This document shows positions 51,168-61,298 of a stretch of DNA of 64,000 bases, piece by piece. A program made the position numbers and the translations under genes. Source of the DNA: Woeseiaceae bacterium (GTDB taxonomy: Bacteria; Pseudomonadota; Gammaproteobacteria; Steroidobacterales; Woeseiaceae); NCBI GenBank assembly GCA_021773035.1, contig JAJFKU010000024.1:1-64000 (forward strand). Direction: 5' to 3'. Each line of letters begins with the position of its first letter. Positions within the stretch are counted from its first letter, which is position 1. The notes beneath the pieces were generated by a model. It had not been told where the DNA came from, did no database searches, and worked only from the letters and a program-made list of their open reading frames with translations.

Positions 51168-53852
51168 TTACTGCTGATCACCGGTGGCGGTGCGGTATCG
51201 TTCCGCTGCATCGTCGTCGCCGCTTTTTTCGTACAGACTGACGAGGCGCCTTGCGGTCAGCCGGGTTCTGGGATCGTCCGGGCCGCGGCCGCTTTGGAGC
51301 CGTTCATATGCATCCTGCAACAGCGCTTCGGCCTCAACAAACTCGCCGAGACCAACCAGGGCATTGCCGAGGTTACTCTTGCTTTCGGAAACCAGCCGAT
51401 GGTCCTCGCCGAAGGCCTCGCGGCGAATACTGAGCGCCTCGCGCAGGGCCGGAAGCGCTTCATCGTTGCGGCCCTGGCGAACGAATATATCCGCCATCCC
51501 GCTTAGCGGAAACGATCGGTTCGGATGACGTGGTGGCAGGTCGACCGCATCCTGCATGTCTATAGACAGCTGAAAATTCTCTATCGCGCCCGGCAGATTG
51601 CCCTGGTCGCGCAGCAACAGCGCGAGATTATTATAGGTAGCACCGAGGCTCGGGTGGGGACCGCCGTAGACACGTTCCATTATCTCGACGGCCTTGCTGT
51701 TGGCCGCCACGGCGCCGTCTGTATCGCCCATGTCGGCCAACAGCTGACTGTAGCTGCTCCACGTATTCGCAACTTCCATGTGATCGGGGCCCAGCATTTC
51801 TGTCCGGGACTCAATGACCTCGAGGTACAGCAGCTGTGCTTCGTCAAAGCGCCGGCTATTTCGGAGCAGGCCGGCCAGCTGTCGCTTGGCACTGTCGCTG
51901 TCTGGGTGGCGCCCGTCATAAACCCGCTCCTGCATGGCCAGGGCGTCGCGCAGCAGGGGTTCCGCGTCAGTGGCCCGGTCCATGATGCGATAGAGCCCGG
52001 CAAGGTCGGCCATCGCTCCTGCGATGTTCGCATGGTCGCCGCTGTACAGTCGCTGCGACATCGTCAGCGCCTCGTTATAGAGTTTTTCCGCCTCGTCGAA
52101 GTGCCCGACAGTCTCCTCGAGGAAAGCGCGGATGCCGATAATTTCCATGATATCGAAGTTGCTGTCGCCCAATATCGCAAGGCGCGTATTCAGCGCCTCC
52201 CGGTAAAGCGTGTCAGCGGCCTCCGGTTCGCCACGGTCCTGATAGATCAAACCCAGCGAAACCTTCGTCGATGCAACGTCCAGAGATTCCTCGCCAAAAA
52301 ACTCCTTTTGACGAAGCAGGGTATCTTCCAGCAATTCCGTGGCTTCTTCATTCGCGCCCAGGCTGTAGTAGACCTGCCCAAGCACGCTCTGCATCGTCAA
52401 CTGAACGCTGGGACGATCGACCAGGCTGGTTCGAATCCGGGCAGCGCCTTCGTCAAGCAACTCGCGCGCGGTAATCTCTTGTCCGCGTGACTCGGACGGG
52501 TCGGAGACCTCAAAAAGACTGGTAACGAAACGGACTACTTCATTCGCTTTGCGTTGTTCGTCCAACGCGAAGTCTCTCTCCGCCGCAAGCTGAGACGTGT
52601 AGTAGGTAGCCATCGACAAGAACGTGACAACTACACCGATCGCGGCGACCACCCCCGCACGATGGCGGCGGCAGAACTTGCCGATACGGTAAGCCATCGA
52701 GTCGGGTCGGGCGATGACCGGCAGTCCCCGCAGGTGTCGATCGATATCCGCCGAGACCTGATCCGCCGACAGATAGCGGTGGTTCGGTTCACGATGCAGC
52801 GCCATGAGGCAAATCGTATCGAGATCGCCGCGCAGGCTTTTCTTCAGGCGATCGACGTGCAACCCGCGAACCGCACTGACCTGATCGCCGGTTATCCGAT
52901 CGTCGTTACCGTCCGTATCCGCCGGCCGTGCGGTAACCGCAACACTCGGTTTTGCCGGTTGACCGGTGAGCACCAGCTCCCGTAGTTCCGCAGGCGTACG
53001 TTTGACTTCAAAAGGCCGCCGACCCGACAACAACTCGTAAAGTATGACGCCCAACGCGTAAACATCGGTGGCCGTGGTGACAGGTTCGTTAAGGAGTTGC
53101 TCCGGTGCGGCATAGACCGGTGTGTGCATCTGCAGCCCTGTCTTCGTCAGGTGAGGATCCCCTGAATTATCGAGTAACTTTGCGATGCCGAAATCGAGCA
53201 GCTTCAGCTCGCCGGACGCCGTGACAATGATGTTCGACGGTTTGAGGTCGCGGTGCACCACCAGGCTGCGGTGTGCGGCGTGAACGGCTTCGCAGGCGGT
53301 CTGGAAAAGCCGCAAACGATGCCGGACATTCAGCCGGTTTTCGTCACAATAGATCGTAATCGGGAGTCCATCGACGTATTCCATGACAAAATAGGGTCGG
53401 CCGTCGTCGGTGACGCCGCCGTCGAAAACGCGTGCGATGCTGGGATGTTCCAGGCGCGCGAGGATTTGCCGCTCCTGTCGAAAGCGCCGAATGACGTTTT
53501 CGGTATCCATGCCTTTCTTTACGATTTTCAGCGCGACTCGCTGCTCGAAACTTCCGTCCGCGCGTTCTGCCAGAAACACCGAGCCCATACCGCCGACGCC
53601 AATACGTTCAAGGAGACGCCAATGATCGATCGCCGTGCCGACAAGGGCACTGTCAAAGTCTTCGATTCTTTCCAGTAAGGTATCGCTTTCGTCAACATTG
53701 CTGGTGTCGGCTTTGAGGAGCCCGCGCAGATCGGCCAGCAATTCGGTGTCAGCACCACAGGCTTCGAGAAGAAAGGCGTCCCGCTCCGTTTCGGGTAGGG
53801 TAACAGCCTGTTCAAACAGGGTTTGCAGCTTGCCCCATCTATCGTCTGACAT
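51168..53852 (-). CDS. Transmembrane Ser/Thr kinase with TPR C-terminus, second copy
   Basis: The product has 894 residues. The kinase domain (about 75-350) has GVGGMGSVFLAERA, HRDLKPSN near 200 and LLDFGIAKL near 220. A membrane segment lies at about 390-411. The C-terminal part is a TPR array (repeats such as GANEEATELLEDTLL, GEPEAADTLYREALNTRLAI, GHFDEAEKLYNEALTMSQRL), likely periplasmic. I chose the ATG at 53850-53852 because GGAGAAGG lies upstream; the earlier in-frame ATG adds a non-family leader. The adjacent sigma gene is convergent rather than co-directional, unlike the first pair. Confidence 0.88.
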   Translation of the reverse strand: MSDDRWGKLQTLFEQAVTLPETERDAFLLEACGADTELLADLRGLLKADTSNVDESDTLLERIEDFDSALVGTAIDHWRLLERIGVGGMGSVFLAERADGSFEQRVALKIVKKGMDTENVIRRFRQERQILARLEHPSIARVFDGGVTDDGRPYFVMEYVDGLPITIYCDENRLNVRHRLRLFQTACEAVHAAHRSLVVHRDLKPSNIIVTASGELKLLDFGIAKLLDNSGDPHLTKTGLQMHTPVYAAPEQLLNEPVTTATDVYALGVILYELLSGRRPFEVKRTPAELRELVLTGQPAKPSVAVTARPADTDGNDDRITGDQVSAVRGLHVDRLKKSLRGDLDTICLMALHREPNHRYLSADQVSADIDRHLRGLPVIARPDSMAYRIGKFCRRHRAGVVAAIGVVVTFLSMATYYTSQLAAERDFALDEQRKANEVVRFVTSLFEVSDPSESRGQEITARELLDEGAARIRTSLVDRPSVQLTMQSVLGQVYYSLGANEEATELLEDTLLRQKEFFGEESLDVASTKVSLGLIYQDRGEPEAADTLYREALNTRLAILGDSNFDIMEIIGIRAFLEETVGHFDEAEKLYNEALTMSQRLYSGDHANIAGAMADLAGLYRIMDRATDAEPLLRDALAMQERVYDGRHPDSDSAKRQLAGLLRNSRRFDEAQLLYLEVIESRTEMLGPDHMEVANTWSSYSQLLADMGDTDGAVAANSKAVEIMERVYGGPHPSLGATYNNLALLLRDQGNLPGAIENFQLSIDMQDAVDLPPRHPNRSFPLSGMADIFVRQGRNDEALPALREALSIRREAFGEDHRLVSESKSNLGNALVGLGEFVEAEALLQDAYERLQSGRGPDDPRTRLTARRLVSLYEKSGDDDAAERYRTATGDQQ

Positions 53853-54050
53853 CAGTAGACCTTCTCCAAAACCAGTGGTGAATACCCTAATAAGCAGAAT
53901 AACACCCCGAAATTGCCCACCCTGCGCGTAATTAGGCAAAATTCGTCCGCATCCGCGCTGTTAAGGAACGCCGGCGCAGCCAAACACTACGGTATCAGCA
54001 TCGACTGCAGGCACGCCGAGGCGACAGAGTAGGGCGGGTTTCTCTCCCGG

Positions 54051-56021
54051 CTACAGGTTTTCTCGCAGGTACTCCAGCACTTCGGCGAACAGTGCGCGCG
54101 CCCCGGCCGGGCTGGAAATGTTGTGTCCGTACTCAGGCAAGATCCGCAGTTCGTGTCGTTTTTCGTAGAAACTCAGTGCATGCGCCATCCGATAGGCATG
54201 TTCGACATCCACAACGTTGTCCTGTACTCCGTGTACCAAAAGAATCGGTATCTGGCTGCGATCTGCCAATCGCACCGGAGAAATGGCTGCGAGTCTGCCG
54301 AAGTCGCTGCGCGGGTCGCCGATGTATTCTGATGCCCAGGTCCTCTTTCTCTTCACAATATTCGGACTGGCTACGAACAAATTGACATCGGTTACGCCGG
54401 ATATCGAAACTGCGCATCGAAACAGGTCGGGGTACTGAATGCCTACCATCAATGCGGCATACCCGCCATAGCTGGCGCCGACGGCACAGCCGCGATCGGG
54501 GTCTATGTCCGGTCGTTTTCTCACCATGAGATATGCAGCGACGATGTCGTCGAGTATTTTGCCACCCCACTCTTTTTTCCCCGCTTCGAGAAAACTGTCG
54601 CTATATCCCGCTGAGCCGCGATAGTTGACCTGTAGAACCGCGTAGCCGCTGGCCGCCAGGAGCTGTGCGGTTGGGTCAAAAGAATTCATGTCCGCAACAC
54701 CAATCGGTCCGCCGTGAGGGAGCAGAACGAGCGGAAAGGGAGCCTCGCCGGTTACGGGCAGCGTCAGGAGATACGGTATTGCCAGATCGTGGCTCACGAC
54801 GCTTCCACTGCGCGCCTCTGCCAGCGAAGTTGAGTTCAGCCATGGCATAACACTTGCCAGGTTGTGTAATACGTCAGCGCTTCGATCCCAGATATGAAAA
54901 GACCCGGGTTTGTGGAACGCGAGCGCTGAAATAAGAAACAGGCGATTGTCGGGACTGTGTTTGATAAGCCGAATATTCGTATCCGGGAACTGCTCCGCCA
55001 ATTCGTCCGCAGCAACACCCAGTTCATCGTTGAGATACTCGAAGCGAATGTTGCCTCGGTCGACAATTCCCACCGCCTCGATTGTATTAACACCGTCACC
55101 TATCACGACCTGGTAAATATCGGCCGTCGGATGCCGGTAGATTAAGGTTCGTTGCCCCGTCGCAATATTTTCGATATAGAGTCCGTCTGTCTGCCCTTCT
55201 GTATCGGACAGCGTGAAGTACTCATCTGTGTTCGCTCCCATCGCGAGCGGATAGACTCTATCGTCTGAGTCGATATAGCTTGCGCGATCGTCCCACTGCC
55301 GGAGAACGCGCCAGGTCTCCGACTCGTCAGTGGCAGCTATCTGGATATTGCCGCGCGGGGTGACGGCAAAAACGGACCTGAGCGTGTCGTCGTCATCGAA
55401 AAACCACCGAAAAACATATCCGGAGAAATTCGCAATTTCATTCGCAGACGAGAATTGACCACCGTCGACGCGAGTTCCGCGTGACCTGGTTTTGCCCAGC
55501 AGATTCAGCTCATCAATTTCTATCCGATACAGGCTGGAGCGGATACCGGGTCGGCTGTACAGAAACGCGCCATCGATGTGCGGGAGTGCATTCACGATGT
55601 AGCCGCTCGTTCTTACTTTGTAGACCGCTGTACCGGGTTCCTTATCTTCGATTGTCAGGCGTGTTATGTAGGTGCTCGTATGATTGCGCGTGTTGAGCAA
55701 TTCTGCGACGGCGTCGCGATCTTCGGTAACAACAATCGCGACATGATCGGAATCCAGCCAGACAAGTTGATGCACTGAGCTTTGCTCAGTCGACAATAAC
55801 TCACGCGCGTCGAAAACGGGGAAGCGTCGTTTGTCCGTCAGGTCATGAACGGTTACGACAAGCTGGCCGTCGATGTGTTCGGCAACAGCGACACGATGCC
55901 CGTCAGGCGACATCGTTGCGGCGACTGCCTGTGGCGGCCGAAAATACTCACCGATGTCGGTTGCGAGCACGGGCTTCGCAATACCAATAGCCAGGACAAG
56001 GCAAACAACGGCGTACTTCAT
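54051..56021 (-). CDS. Secreted S9-family prolyl oligopeptidase, second copy
   Basis: The product has 656 residues with a signal peptide (about 1-20, LATD). A propeller region (about 25-400) precedes the alpha/beta hydrolase with the triad S517 (GASYGG), D601 (HGVQDN) and H633 (YGHNIS). It is distant from the copy at 44005-45942. It overlaps the upstream secreted-protein gene by 4 bp, so the two form an operon. Periplasmic peptide cleavage is the expected role. Confidence 0.92.
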   Translation of the reverse strand: MKYAVVCLVLAIGIAKPVLATDIGEYFRPPQAVAATMSPDGHRVAVAEHIDGQLVVTVHDLTDKRRFPVFDARELLSTEQSSVHQLVWLDSDHVAIVVTEDRDAVAELLNTRNHTSTYITRLTIEDKEPGTAVYKVRTSGYIVNALPHIDGAFLYSRPGIRSSLYRIEIDELNLLGKTRSRGTRVDGGQFSSANEIANFSGYVFRWFFDDDDTLRSVFAVTPRGNIQIAATDESETWRVLRQWDDRASYIDSDDRVYPLAMGANTDEYFTLSDTEGQTDGLYIENIATGQRTLIYRHPTADIYQVVIGDGVNTIEAVGIVDRGNIRFEYLNDELGVAADELAEQFPDTNIRLIKHSPDNRLFLISALAFHKPGSFHIWDRSADVLHNLASVMPWLNSTSLAEARSGSVVSHDLAIPYLLTLPVTGEAPFPLVLLPHGGPIGVADMNSFDPTAQLLAASGYAVLQVNYRGSAGYSDSFLEAGKKEWGGKILDDIVAAYLMVRKRPDIDPDRGCAVGASYGGYAALMVGIQYPDLFRCAVSISGVTDVNLFVASPNIVKRKRTWASEYIGDPRSDFGRLAAISPVRLADRSQIPILLVHGVQDNVVDVEHAYRMAHALSFYEKRHELRILPEYGHNISSPAGARALFAEVLEYLRENL

Positions 56022-56668
56022 TTCACGTCATCGGTGCTGGTGAGAAAGGTTTCGATGAATGTGTCGCGATAAGTACCGGCGCTGCGCAGCGGGTATGCCG
56101 CGAAAGCCTCCGGAAACGTTGTTCTCAGATCGTCCAGGCTGTAGGCGATTCGATTCAGCAGGAGTACGGATGCGGTATCGCTGGAACGATCCTCGTTTAC
56201 CAGCAATTGACCTGAATAGTTGAGTTGCTGGGCGCGGACGCTGAAACTCCAGCGCTCGTCCTGGGACAGGTCCACTCTGTGCGGTAAGTCATAGTGGGGA
56301 ATGTTGATTTCCGACCAGGCGTATTCTCCCTCCGGCAGCGACAGCAAATAGAGATGCCGGCCTTCGCGCAGCGGCCCGAGTTCAGCGACCGTTTTTAGTT
56401 TCCTCTTTGACGCTGAGGGCGATCCTCTCCATCGTCCGATCGTGATCGCTCCGGTATCGCGCTGGAGATCAAGGTCGACGATCAGGTAGCCGTTCCTCTT
56501 CTTCAGCGGTGCTGGCGCATGTGCGGTGATGGTCGTGTCGGCAAACGATGCGACAGGCGCGAGCAGTACGCAGGTAGCGATGAGCAGGATTAAAAGTATT
56601 CTGTTTGCAATCAAGTACGGTATCCAGCTGGTCCTACTATCGACATAGTAGATCGTCGTCACGTACAT
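56018..56668 (-). CDS. Secreted beta-sandwich protein of unknown function
   Basis: The product has 216 residues with a hydrophobic segment (about 20-43, LLILLIATCVLLAPVASFAD) that serves as signal or anchor. The mature part has alternating strands (GYLIVDLDL, RHLYLLSLPEGEYAWSEI, WSFSVRAQQLNYSGQLLV), a pattern also seen in the N-terminal part of the divergent 585-residue lipoprotein. It may be a distant relative of that domain. It is the first gene of an operon with the S9 peptidase. A TTG 18 codons inside is a possible alternative start. Confidence 0.65.
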   Translation of the reverse strand: MYVTTIYYVDSRTSWIPYLIANRILLILLIATCVLLAPVASFADTTITAHAPAPLKKRNGYLIVDLDLQRDTGAITIGRWRGSPSASKRKLKTVAELGPLREGRHLYLLSLPEGEYAWSEINIPHYDLPHRVDLSQDERWSFSVRAQQLNYSGQLLVNEDRSSDTASVLLLNRIAYSLDDLRTTFPEAFAAYPLRSAGTYRDTFIETFLTSTDDVK

Positions 56669-56731
56669 TGCACGGCGTGTACCAGCGACGATATGCTAGC
56701 AGCTCTGCTGACCGAGTTGCCGAGGCTCATT

Positions 56732-58489
56732 GTGTCAAAACGAATCAAAGTTTCGATGTTGTTACTTCCTGCGCTATTCGTGGCGTCTTGCATGCCACCC
56801 AAGGCGTTGCTGGTGCCCGATACTGATTCTTACACGATCATACCGGCCGGACAGGGCATGATCGCGTTGCAGCTAATCGACACAGACAGAGGCCTGCCGC
56901 TTGAACTGCTGACGCTTGCGCCCAAAGACGTCAATGAGGCAGACGACAAAAAGTTCATCCAGATAGCAGTGCGGAGAGTATCTGACCATGGCACGCATAC
57001 GTACATCGGAGTTGTTCCCGCTGGTCAGTATTCGATATCGAAATTCAGTGGCGACGAGGTGCGAGGACAGTTCTACATAACCCGGTCGATACCGGTTGAG
57101 CCATCGTTCGGTACGTTTCGCATCGAACCCGGTCGGCTAACCAACCTTGGGTCCGCTCACTATTATGCCAAGCCGCGTGCCAGGCTTTATGAGCACATGA
57201 TGGTTCGCAACGGTGATTTCGCCGGGGCGACAAGCATCATTCGTGAAGATCTGACTAATTTGGCCCAGGGTATTGACAACCTGGATGCTCCGATAAGTTG
57301 GGATGAAGACGGTTATGTTGATGAACGTTACGACCGGTATCTGAGCGTTGTTCAGAATCCGCTGTTTCTTGGGAGATGGCAGCGACTGGGTACTGAACTG
57401 GTGGTCTTGTCCAGCGCTGGCGCAATGCTGCGCGCCGATCGAGCGGACAACTGGGCTTCCGACTTCGTCGAATCCGATTACCCGTTGTTGATGATCGACC
57501 GCAATGCGGGGGGGAATCAGGTCGCCATCACCGATGGATCGGGTTTGTTTTCGAAATCGTCGACCTCTGATACCTGGGAACAGATTCCGGTACCCGACGG
57601 CGCTGACCTTATCGCAATAAGGATCGACTCTGCTGGCAAAATCTATGTCATCGATCGCCAGCAGACGTCGCTTGTGGTTCATGAAAGCAGCAGCGTAGCC
57701 GATCCGGACTGGACTGCAACAATGGTCTATCGGCAAAAGACAGGCTGGCTTGCGGCGGATGCGGATCGCGCGATGCAACCTGTGACAGAGCCTAAAGCGC
57801 AGGAAGAACGGCCAGAGGACGGCGATCCTCCCAGGCGCGAGAAAATTCGCGGTGTGATCAGAACTGTGTCAGCGCGCCTGATAGGCGATAGTCTCGTGGT
57901 TTTTGAAGGCGGCAGTACCTACGTGGTCGATGTGCAGGCGAAAACCGCTACCAAGCTGGAAACGCCGAAGAAGTTCGAAGATATTGTTGAGGCAGGCGGT
58001 ATGTTGGTCGGCGTATGGAAAAGTATGCTGTCCGAATCGGACATACCTCGCTACTACTGGGCAGAAGATCTTGCCGGGCCGTGGAAAGCCGTGAAAATCG
58101 AGTATGACGTTTGTCCTGGTGAAGCTCGTCGCGCCGGGCGGGATATCGTCTGTGCAGATGACAAAACCCGAAAGTACAAAGGCATTCGGTTTTTGGGTGA
58201 GCCGATTCTCGCGGGGAACGGCAAAATGTACGCCACGATGCAGATGGCCTCAACGATGTCGATGGCTATGTTTGCACCGGACGCAATGCTGGGTGTCAGC
58301 GAGAACGGCGGCGCCAGATGGAAAATGATAAACGATAACAGCGAGTTGTTGTCCCGATGCCGGACGATACTACCGGGGCTGTCGGAGGATGAACTGATTA
58401 TCGCCTGCGATTCGACCGACGGTAAAATCTACTCCTTCAATCTGGACACCAGGGAATACACGCTGCAGCGGGAACCGGCAGACTTCTGA
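56732..58489 (+). CDS. Lipoprotein with beta-sandwich and repeat-rich propeller-like region
   Basis: The product has 585 residues with a lipobox (LFVASC, acylated cysteine about residue 19). I chose the GTG at 56732, preceded by CCGAGG, over an upstream ATG without one. Residues 25-140 (GMIALQLID, TYIGVVPAGQYSISKF, GTFRIEPGRLTNLGS) resemble the beta-sandwich protein encoded divergently. The remainder (about 150-580) is a series of strand-rich repeats (for example ADLIAIRIDSAGKIYVIDR, DSLVVFEGGSTYVVDV) like a beta-propeller. No family recognised. It probably acts on the outer membrane or periplasmic face. Confidence 0.68.
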   Translation: MSKRIKVSMLLLPALFVASCMPPKALLVPDTDSYTIIPAGQGMIALQLIDTDRGLPLELLTLAPKDVNEADDKKFIQIAVRRVSDHGTHTYIGVVPAGQYSISKFSGDEVRGQFYITRSIPVEPSFGTFRIEPGRLTNLGSAHYYAKPRARLYEHMMVRNGDFAGATSIIREDLTNLAQGIDNLDAPISWDEDGYVDERYDRYLSVVQNPLFLGRWQRLGTELVVLSSAGAMLRADRADNWASDFVESDYPLLMIDRNAGGNQVAITDGSGLFSKSSTSDTWEQIPVPDGADLIAIRIDSAGKIYVIDRQQTSLVVHESSSVADPDWTATMVYRQKTGWLAADADRAMQPVTEPKAQEERPEDGDPPRREKIRGVIRTVSARLIGDSLVVFEGGSTYVVDVQAKTATKLETPKKFEDIVEAGGMLVGVWKSMLSESDIPRYYWAEDLAGPWKAVKIEYDVCPGEARRAGRDIVCADDKTRKYKGIRFLGEPILAGNGKMYATMQMASTMSMAMFAPDAMLGVSENGGARWKMINDNSELLSRCRTILPGLSEDELIIACDSTDGKIYSFNLDTREYTLQREPADF

Positions 58490-58569
58490 TCATGATCGTG
58501 CCTGGCGGACAGGGCACCGAGCCGTCTGCCCGGCGTTGAGACAAAGGTGGGTGTCTGCGGATATCTTGG

Positions 58570-59394
58570 CTAAAGCCGCGGTAACCACATGCCCATGGTC
58601 GCCGCGAAAATACCGACTCCCATGGCTGCAGTGAAAACCAGCAGCGTAGCCGCCGTTGCTACCCTGAGAATATCGCTGCTCGATTTCTGCGCCCGCAGGT
58701 AGAGTTCGAGTATCGCCAGCGGCAGTAAATACTGGCCGAAGCTCCAGAACACTATGAACGGTCCGCTGAAGGTTTCGAAGTCGACCCCCAGTCCACCGGT
58801 CATGAACACCCAGCCCATCAGGCCAACGCGAAAAAACCAGACGCCGCTGGCGACCAGAAACAGACGCAGTGCCCAGCGTCGGTGTTGCCCGATATCCCGC
58901 CTTATGGCATAGGTGACGGCGATAGCGGCAAAGGTAATAATCAGTACGCCGTCCAGGGAAATAGCGACTTCGTTCAGCGTTCCACCGATCGTGCCGCGGT
59001 TCAATATCATGAAGAGACCCGCAACGCTGGTCGCAACGGCCGCCAGGACATAGCTTCGGCCGAGCCAGCGATGCATAGCCGGAAAGCGCTGACGAATTGC
59101 CGGGATCAACTGCAGTGGGCCGCCACCGATTACTATGGCGGCCAGCAGCAAGTGGGCGACGACAGCTGCGTTACCGAGCGTTTCCCCCTCGATAAAACCG
59201 TTGGGAAGATGTGTCCCGCTCAACGCCTCGGTACCGCCGCCAGCCAGCAACAAACCGTAGTAAGCGACGATATAGATCAGAAACAGCAGCTGTCCCGCGA
59301 ATGCGATGCAAAACCAGAGTCTTGCGCTACCCGTCAAAATCTGTGCCGCCGATACCCGTCCCCTGGTGGATACGGCGGCTGCGCTTTGTGACAT
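58570..59394 (-). CDS. DUF2306 integral membrane protein
   Basis: The product has 274 residues with about seven to eight membrane segments from residue 25 on. The DUF2306 pattern is clear: GGGPLQLIPAIRQRFPAMHRWLGRSYV and later VTYAIRRDIGQHRRWALRLF. The start is the ATG at 59392-59394, after AGGAG; the upstream open frame does not look coding. Function unknown. Confidence 0.82.
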   Translation of the reverse strand: MSQSAAAVSTRGRVSAAQILTGSARLWFCIAFAGQLLFLIYIVAYYGLLLAGGGTEALSGTHLPNGFIEGETLGNAAVVAHLLLAAIVIGGGPLQLIPAIRQRFPAMHRWLGRSYVLAAVATSVAGLFMILNRGTIGGTLNEVAISLDGVLIITFAAIAVTYAIRRDIGQHRRWALRLFLVASGVWFFRVGLMGWVFMTGGLGVDFETFSGPFIVFWSFGQYLLPLAILELYLRAQKSSSDILRVATAATLLVFTAAMGVGIFAATMGMWLPRL

Positions 59395-59576
59395 TCGATT
59401 GCTCCTGTGTTCGCAATGGCACAGGCTACAAAACGTGTATCTGTGAGGCATCCGCCGGGAGGATGATTTCATGCTCCAACCGATGGCGGAGGGCGTGGCG
59501 CTTACAAACGCGCACAATAGTCGTGGCACAGAATGAGGTGACAGTCATCGGCAGGATCAACTACAGTGCAGCGACG

Positions 59577-60612
59577 ATGTCTTCGCACTCGTCTCAATCC
59601 GGCCCGACACTTGACTGGCAGCCGTTACGTGGCCCGTTCAGTCGCTGGCCACGCACGGCCGACACCGTTCTGGCGTTGGTTTCTTTGTCGCTGACCGTGT
59701 CCATGTGGTACTCGGACACCGTGATGGCTGAAGTCTCGCCCGGTGCAAAGTTCGCGGCGATGGTGATGTTCCTGATTGGCAACCTGGCGCTTATCTGGCG
59801 CCGAAGCGCTCCGTTCGTCGTGCATGGCGTCGCCGTTTTGATTTCCGCCATTGCTATCGCCGCAAACTTCGCAGGCGGCCCGATCTTTGCGCTGTCGATT
59901 TCGCTGTACAGCCTTGGCTGCTATGAGCCGAAAGACAAGCGGAGTTTTCTCGGTGCAGGTGCAGCGGTCGCGCTGTTGGCAGTCGAGGGTCTGCTGCTTA
60001 GCGCGCCGGGTTCGAGAGATTTTACCAGCCTGGTTTTGGCATTGCTGATCTGGTACGTCGGGAGGCGTATACGATTTCGTGGCAATTATCTGCGTTTGCT
60101 GGAAGAGCGCGCCCTGCAACTCGAGCATCAGCAAAGCGCCGAGGCGACCGGCACTCAACGAACTGCGGCACCCGCTGGGTGTGTTACGTCCCGATGGCGT
60201 CACCGATGCCAGGCTTCCTCAGCCGGGTGTGAAGGACCTGCCGCGTCTCGTTGCGGAACTCTGCAACGCCGGACTGGCCGTGTCCGCAGACATCGCGTCG
60301 GACCTCCCTTCGCTGCCTGCCAGAGTCGATCTGTCGGTTTACCGCATCGTCCAGGAGGCGCTGACCAACGTAATGAAACATGCGGGAGCGGATGCAACCG
60401 TCAGGGTCTCGGTTTCGTCCGACGGGCGACGAATTCTGGTCGAGGTCGAAAACAACCGCGTTGCTGCTGTTACCCTGCCGGGATCCGGCCACGGTATTGT
60501 CGGCATGCGTGAACGTGCGCAGATTCTTGGCGGATCATTGCAGGCGGGTACAACGGCAAGTGGTGAATTCAGGGTCAGGGCAACACTACCGATCGGGGAA
60601 GCTAAGTCATGA
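59577..60612 (+). pseudogene. NarL-type sensor histidine kinase lacking its H-box, frameshifted
   Basis: The N-terminal frame codes about five membrane segments (59.6-60.1 kb) and ends in the linker LRLLEERALQLEHQQSAEA. In a normal DesK/NarL-type kinase this leads into a HisKA_3 domain with the phosphorylated histidine. Here, at about 60138-60152, the sequence jumps, in another frame, to the family segment ALNELRHPLGVLRPDG and then the HATPase domain (QEALTNVMKHA; GHGIVGMRERAQILGG) to the stop at 60612. About 55-60 codons, including the phosphoacceptor, are missing. The gene cannot make a working kinase. The ATG at 59577 is chosen; it overlaps the regulator gene by 4 bp. Confidence 0.8.
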
Positions 60613-61278
60613 GCATTCGAGTGGCGGTCATCGACGACCAGGTGCTGGTTCGAAGCGGTTTTTCGATGATACTGGAGAGTGAGGACGATATTTCCGTGGT
60701 TGCGCAAGGGGCGACAGGTTTGGAGGCGGTTGCTATCGCAAGTAACGAGCCGCTCGACGTCATGTTGATGGATATTCGCATGCCGGAGCTGGACGGTCTC
60801 GAAGCGACCCGGGTTATTCTCGGGGAGCACGAGCGGCCCGTGCGCATTATCGTTTTGACTACGTTTGACCCGGATGAGCACATCTATCAGGCGCTGCGTG
60901 CGGGTGCCAGCGGCTTTCTGCTCAAGGACACGCCGCCACATGAGCTCGTCAGTGCAATACGGTCGGTCTCCGCCGGCGGTGCCTTGCGCTCACCGTCGAT
61001 AACGCGCCGCCTGATCGGGCCGCTTTGCAGGCCGGCTCGCGACAGACACAGCGCGTGCAGCAGCGCTCGAGAACCTGACACAGCGTGAGCGTGAGGTATT
61101 GGCAGCGCTCGCCCGGGGGCTGAGTAATACGGAAATCGCAGAGCAGCTTTTTATCGGTGCTGCGACAGTAAAATCTCACGTGTCCAGCGTTTTGTCGAAA
61201 CTCAGTCTTCGCGATCGCGCACAAGCCGTGGCTTTCGCCTACGAGAGCGGACTCGTTTCCGCCGGCGATAACACATAA
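60609..61278 (+). pseudogene. NarL-family response regulator with a frameshift before its HTH domain
   Basis: The receiver domain is intact (VAVIDDQVLVRSG, LMDIRMPELDG with the Asp near 56, VLTTFDP and LLKDTPP). The frame then goes wrong at 61017-61022: GGG CCG CTT should be GGG CGC TTT, so one extra base (likely the C at 61020) is present. In the shifted frame the expected linker and LuxR HTH follow ([38 protein letters not shown]) to a stop at 61278. The single-base lesion could be real or a sequencing error; the partner kinase is broken too, which favours decay. Confidence 0.82.
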
Positions 61279-61298
61279 AGGGCTCTGACCCCTTTTAT

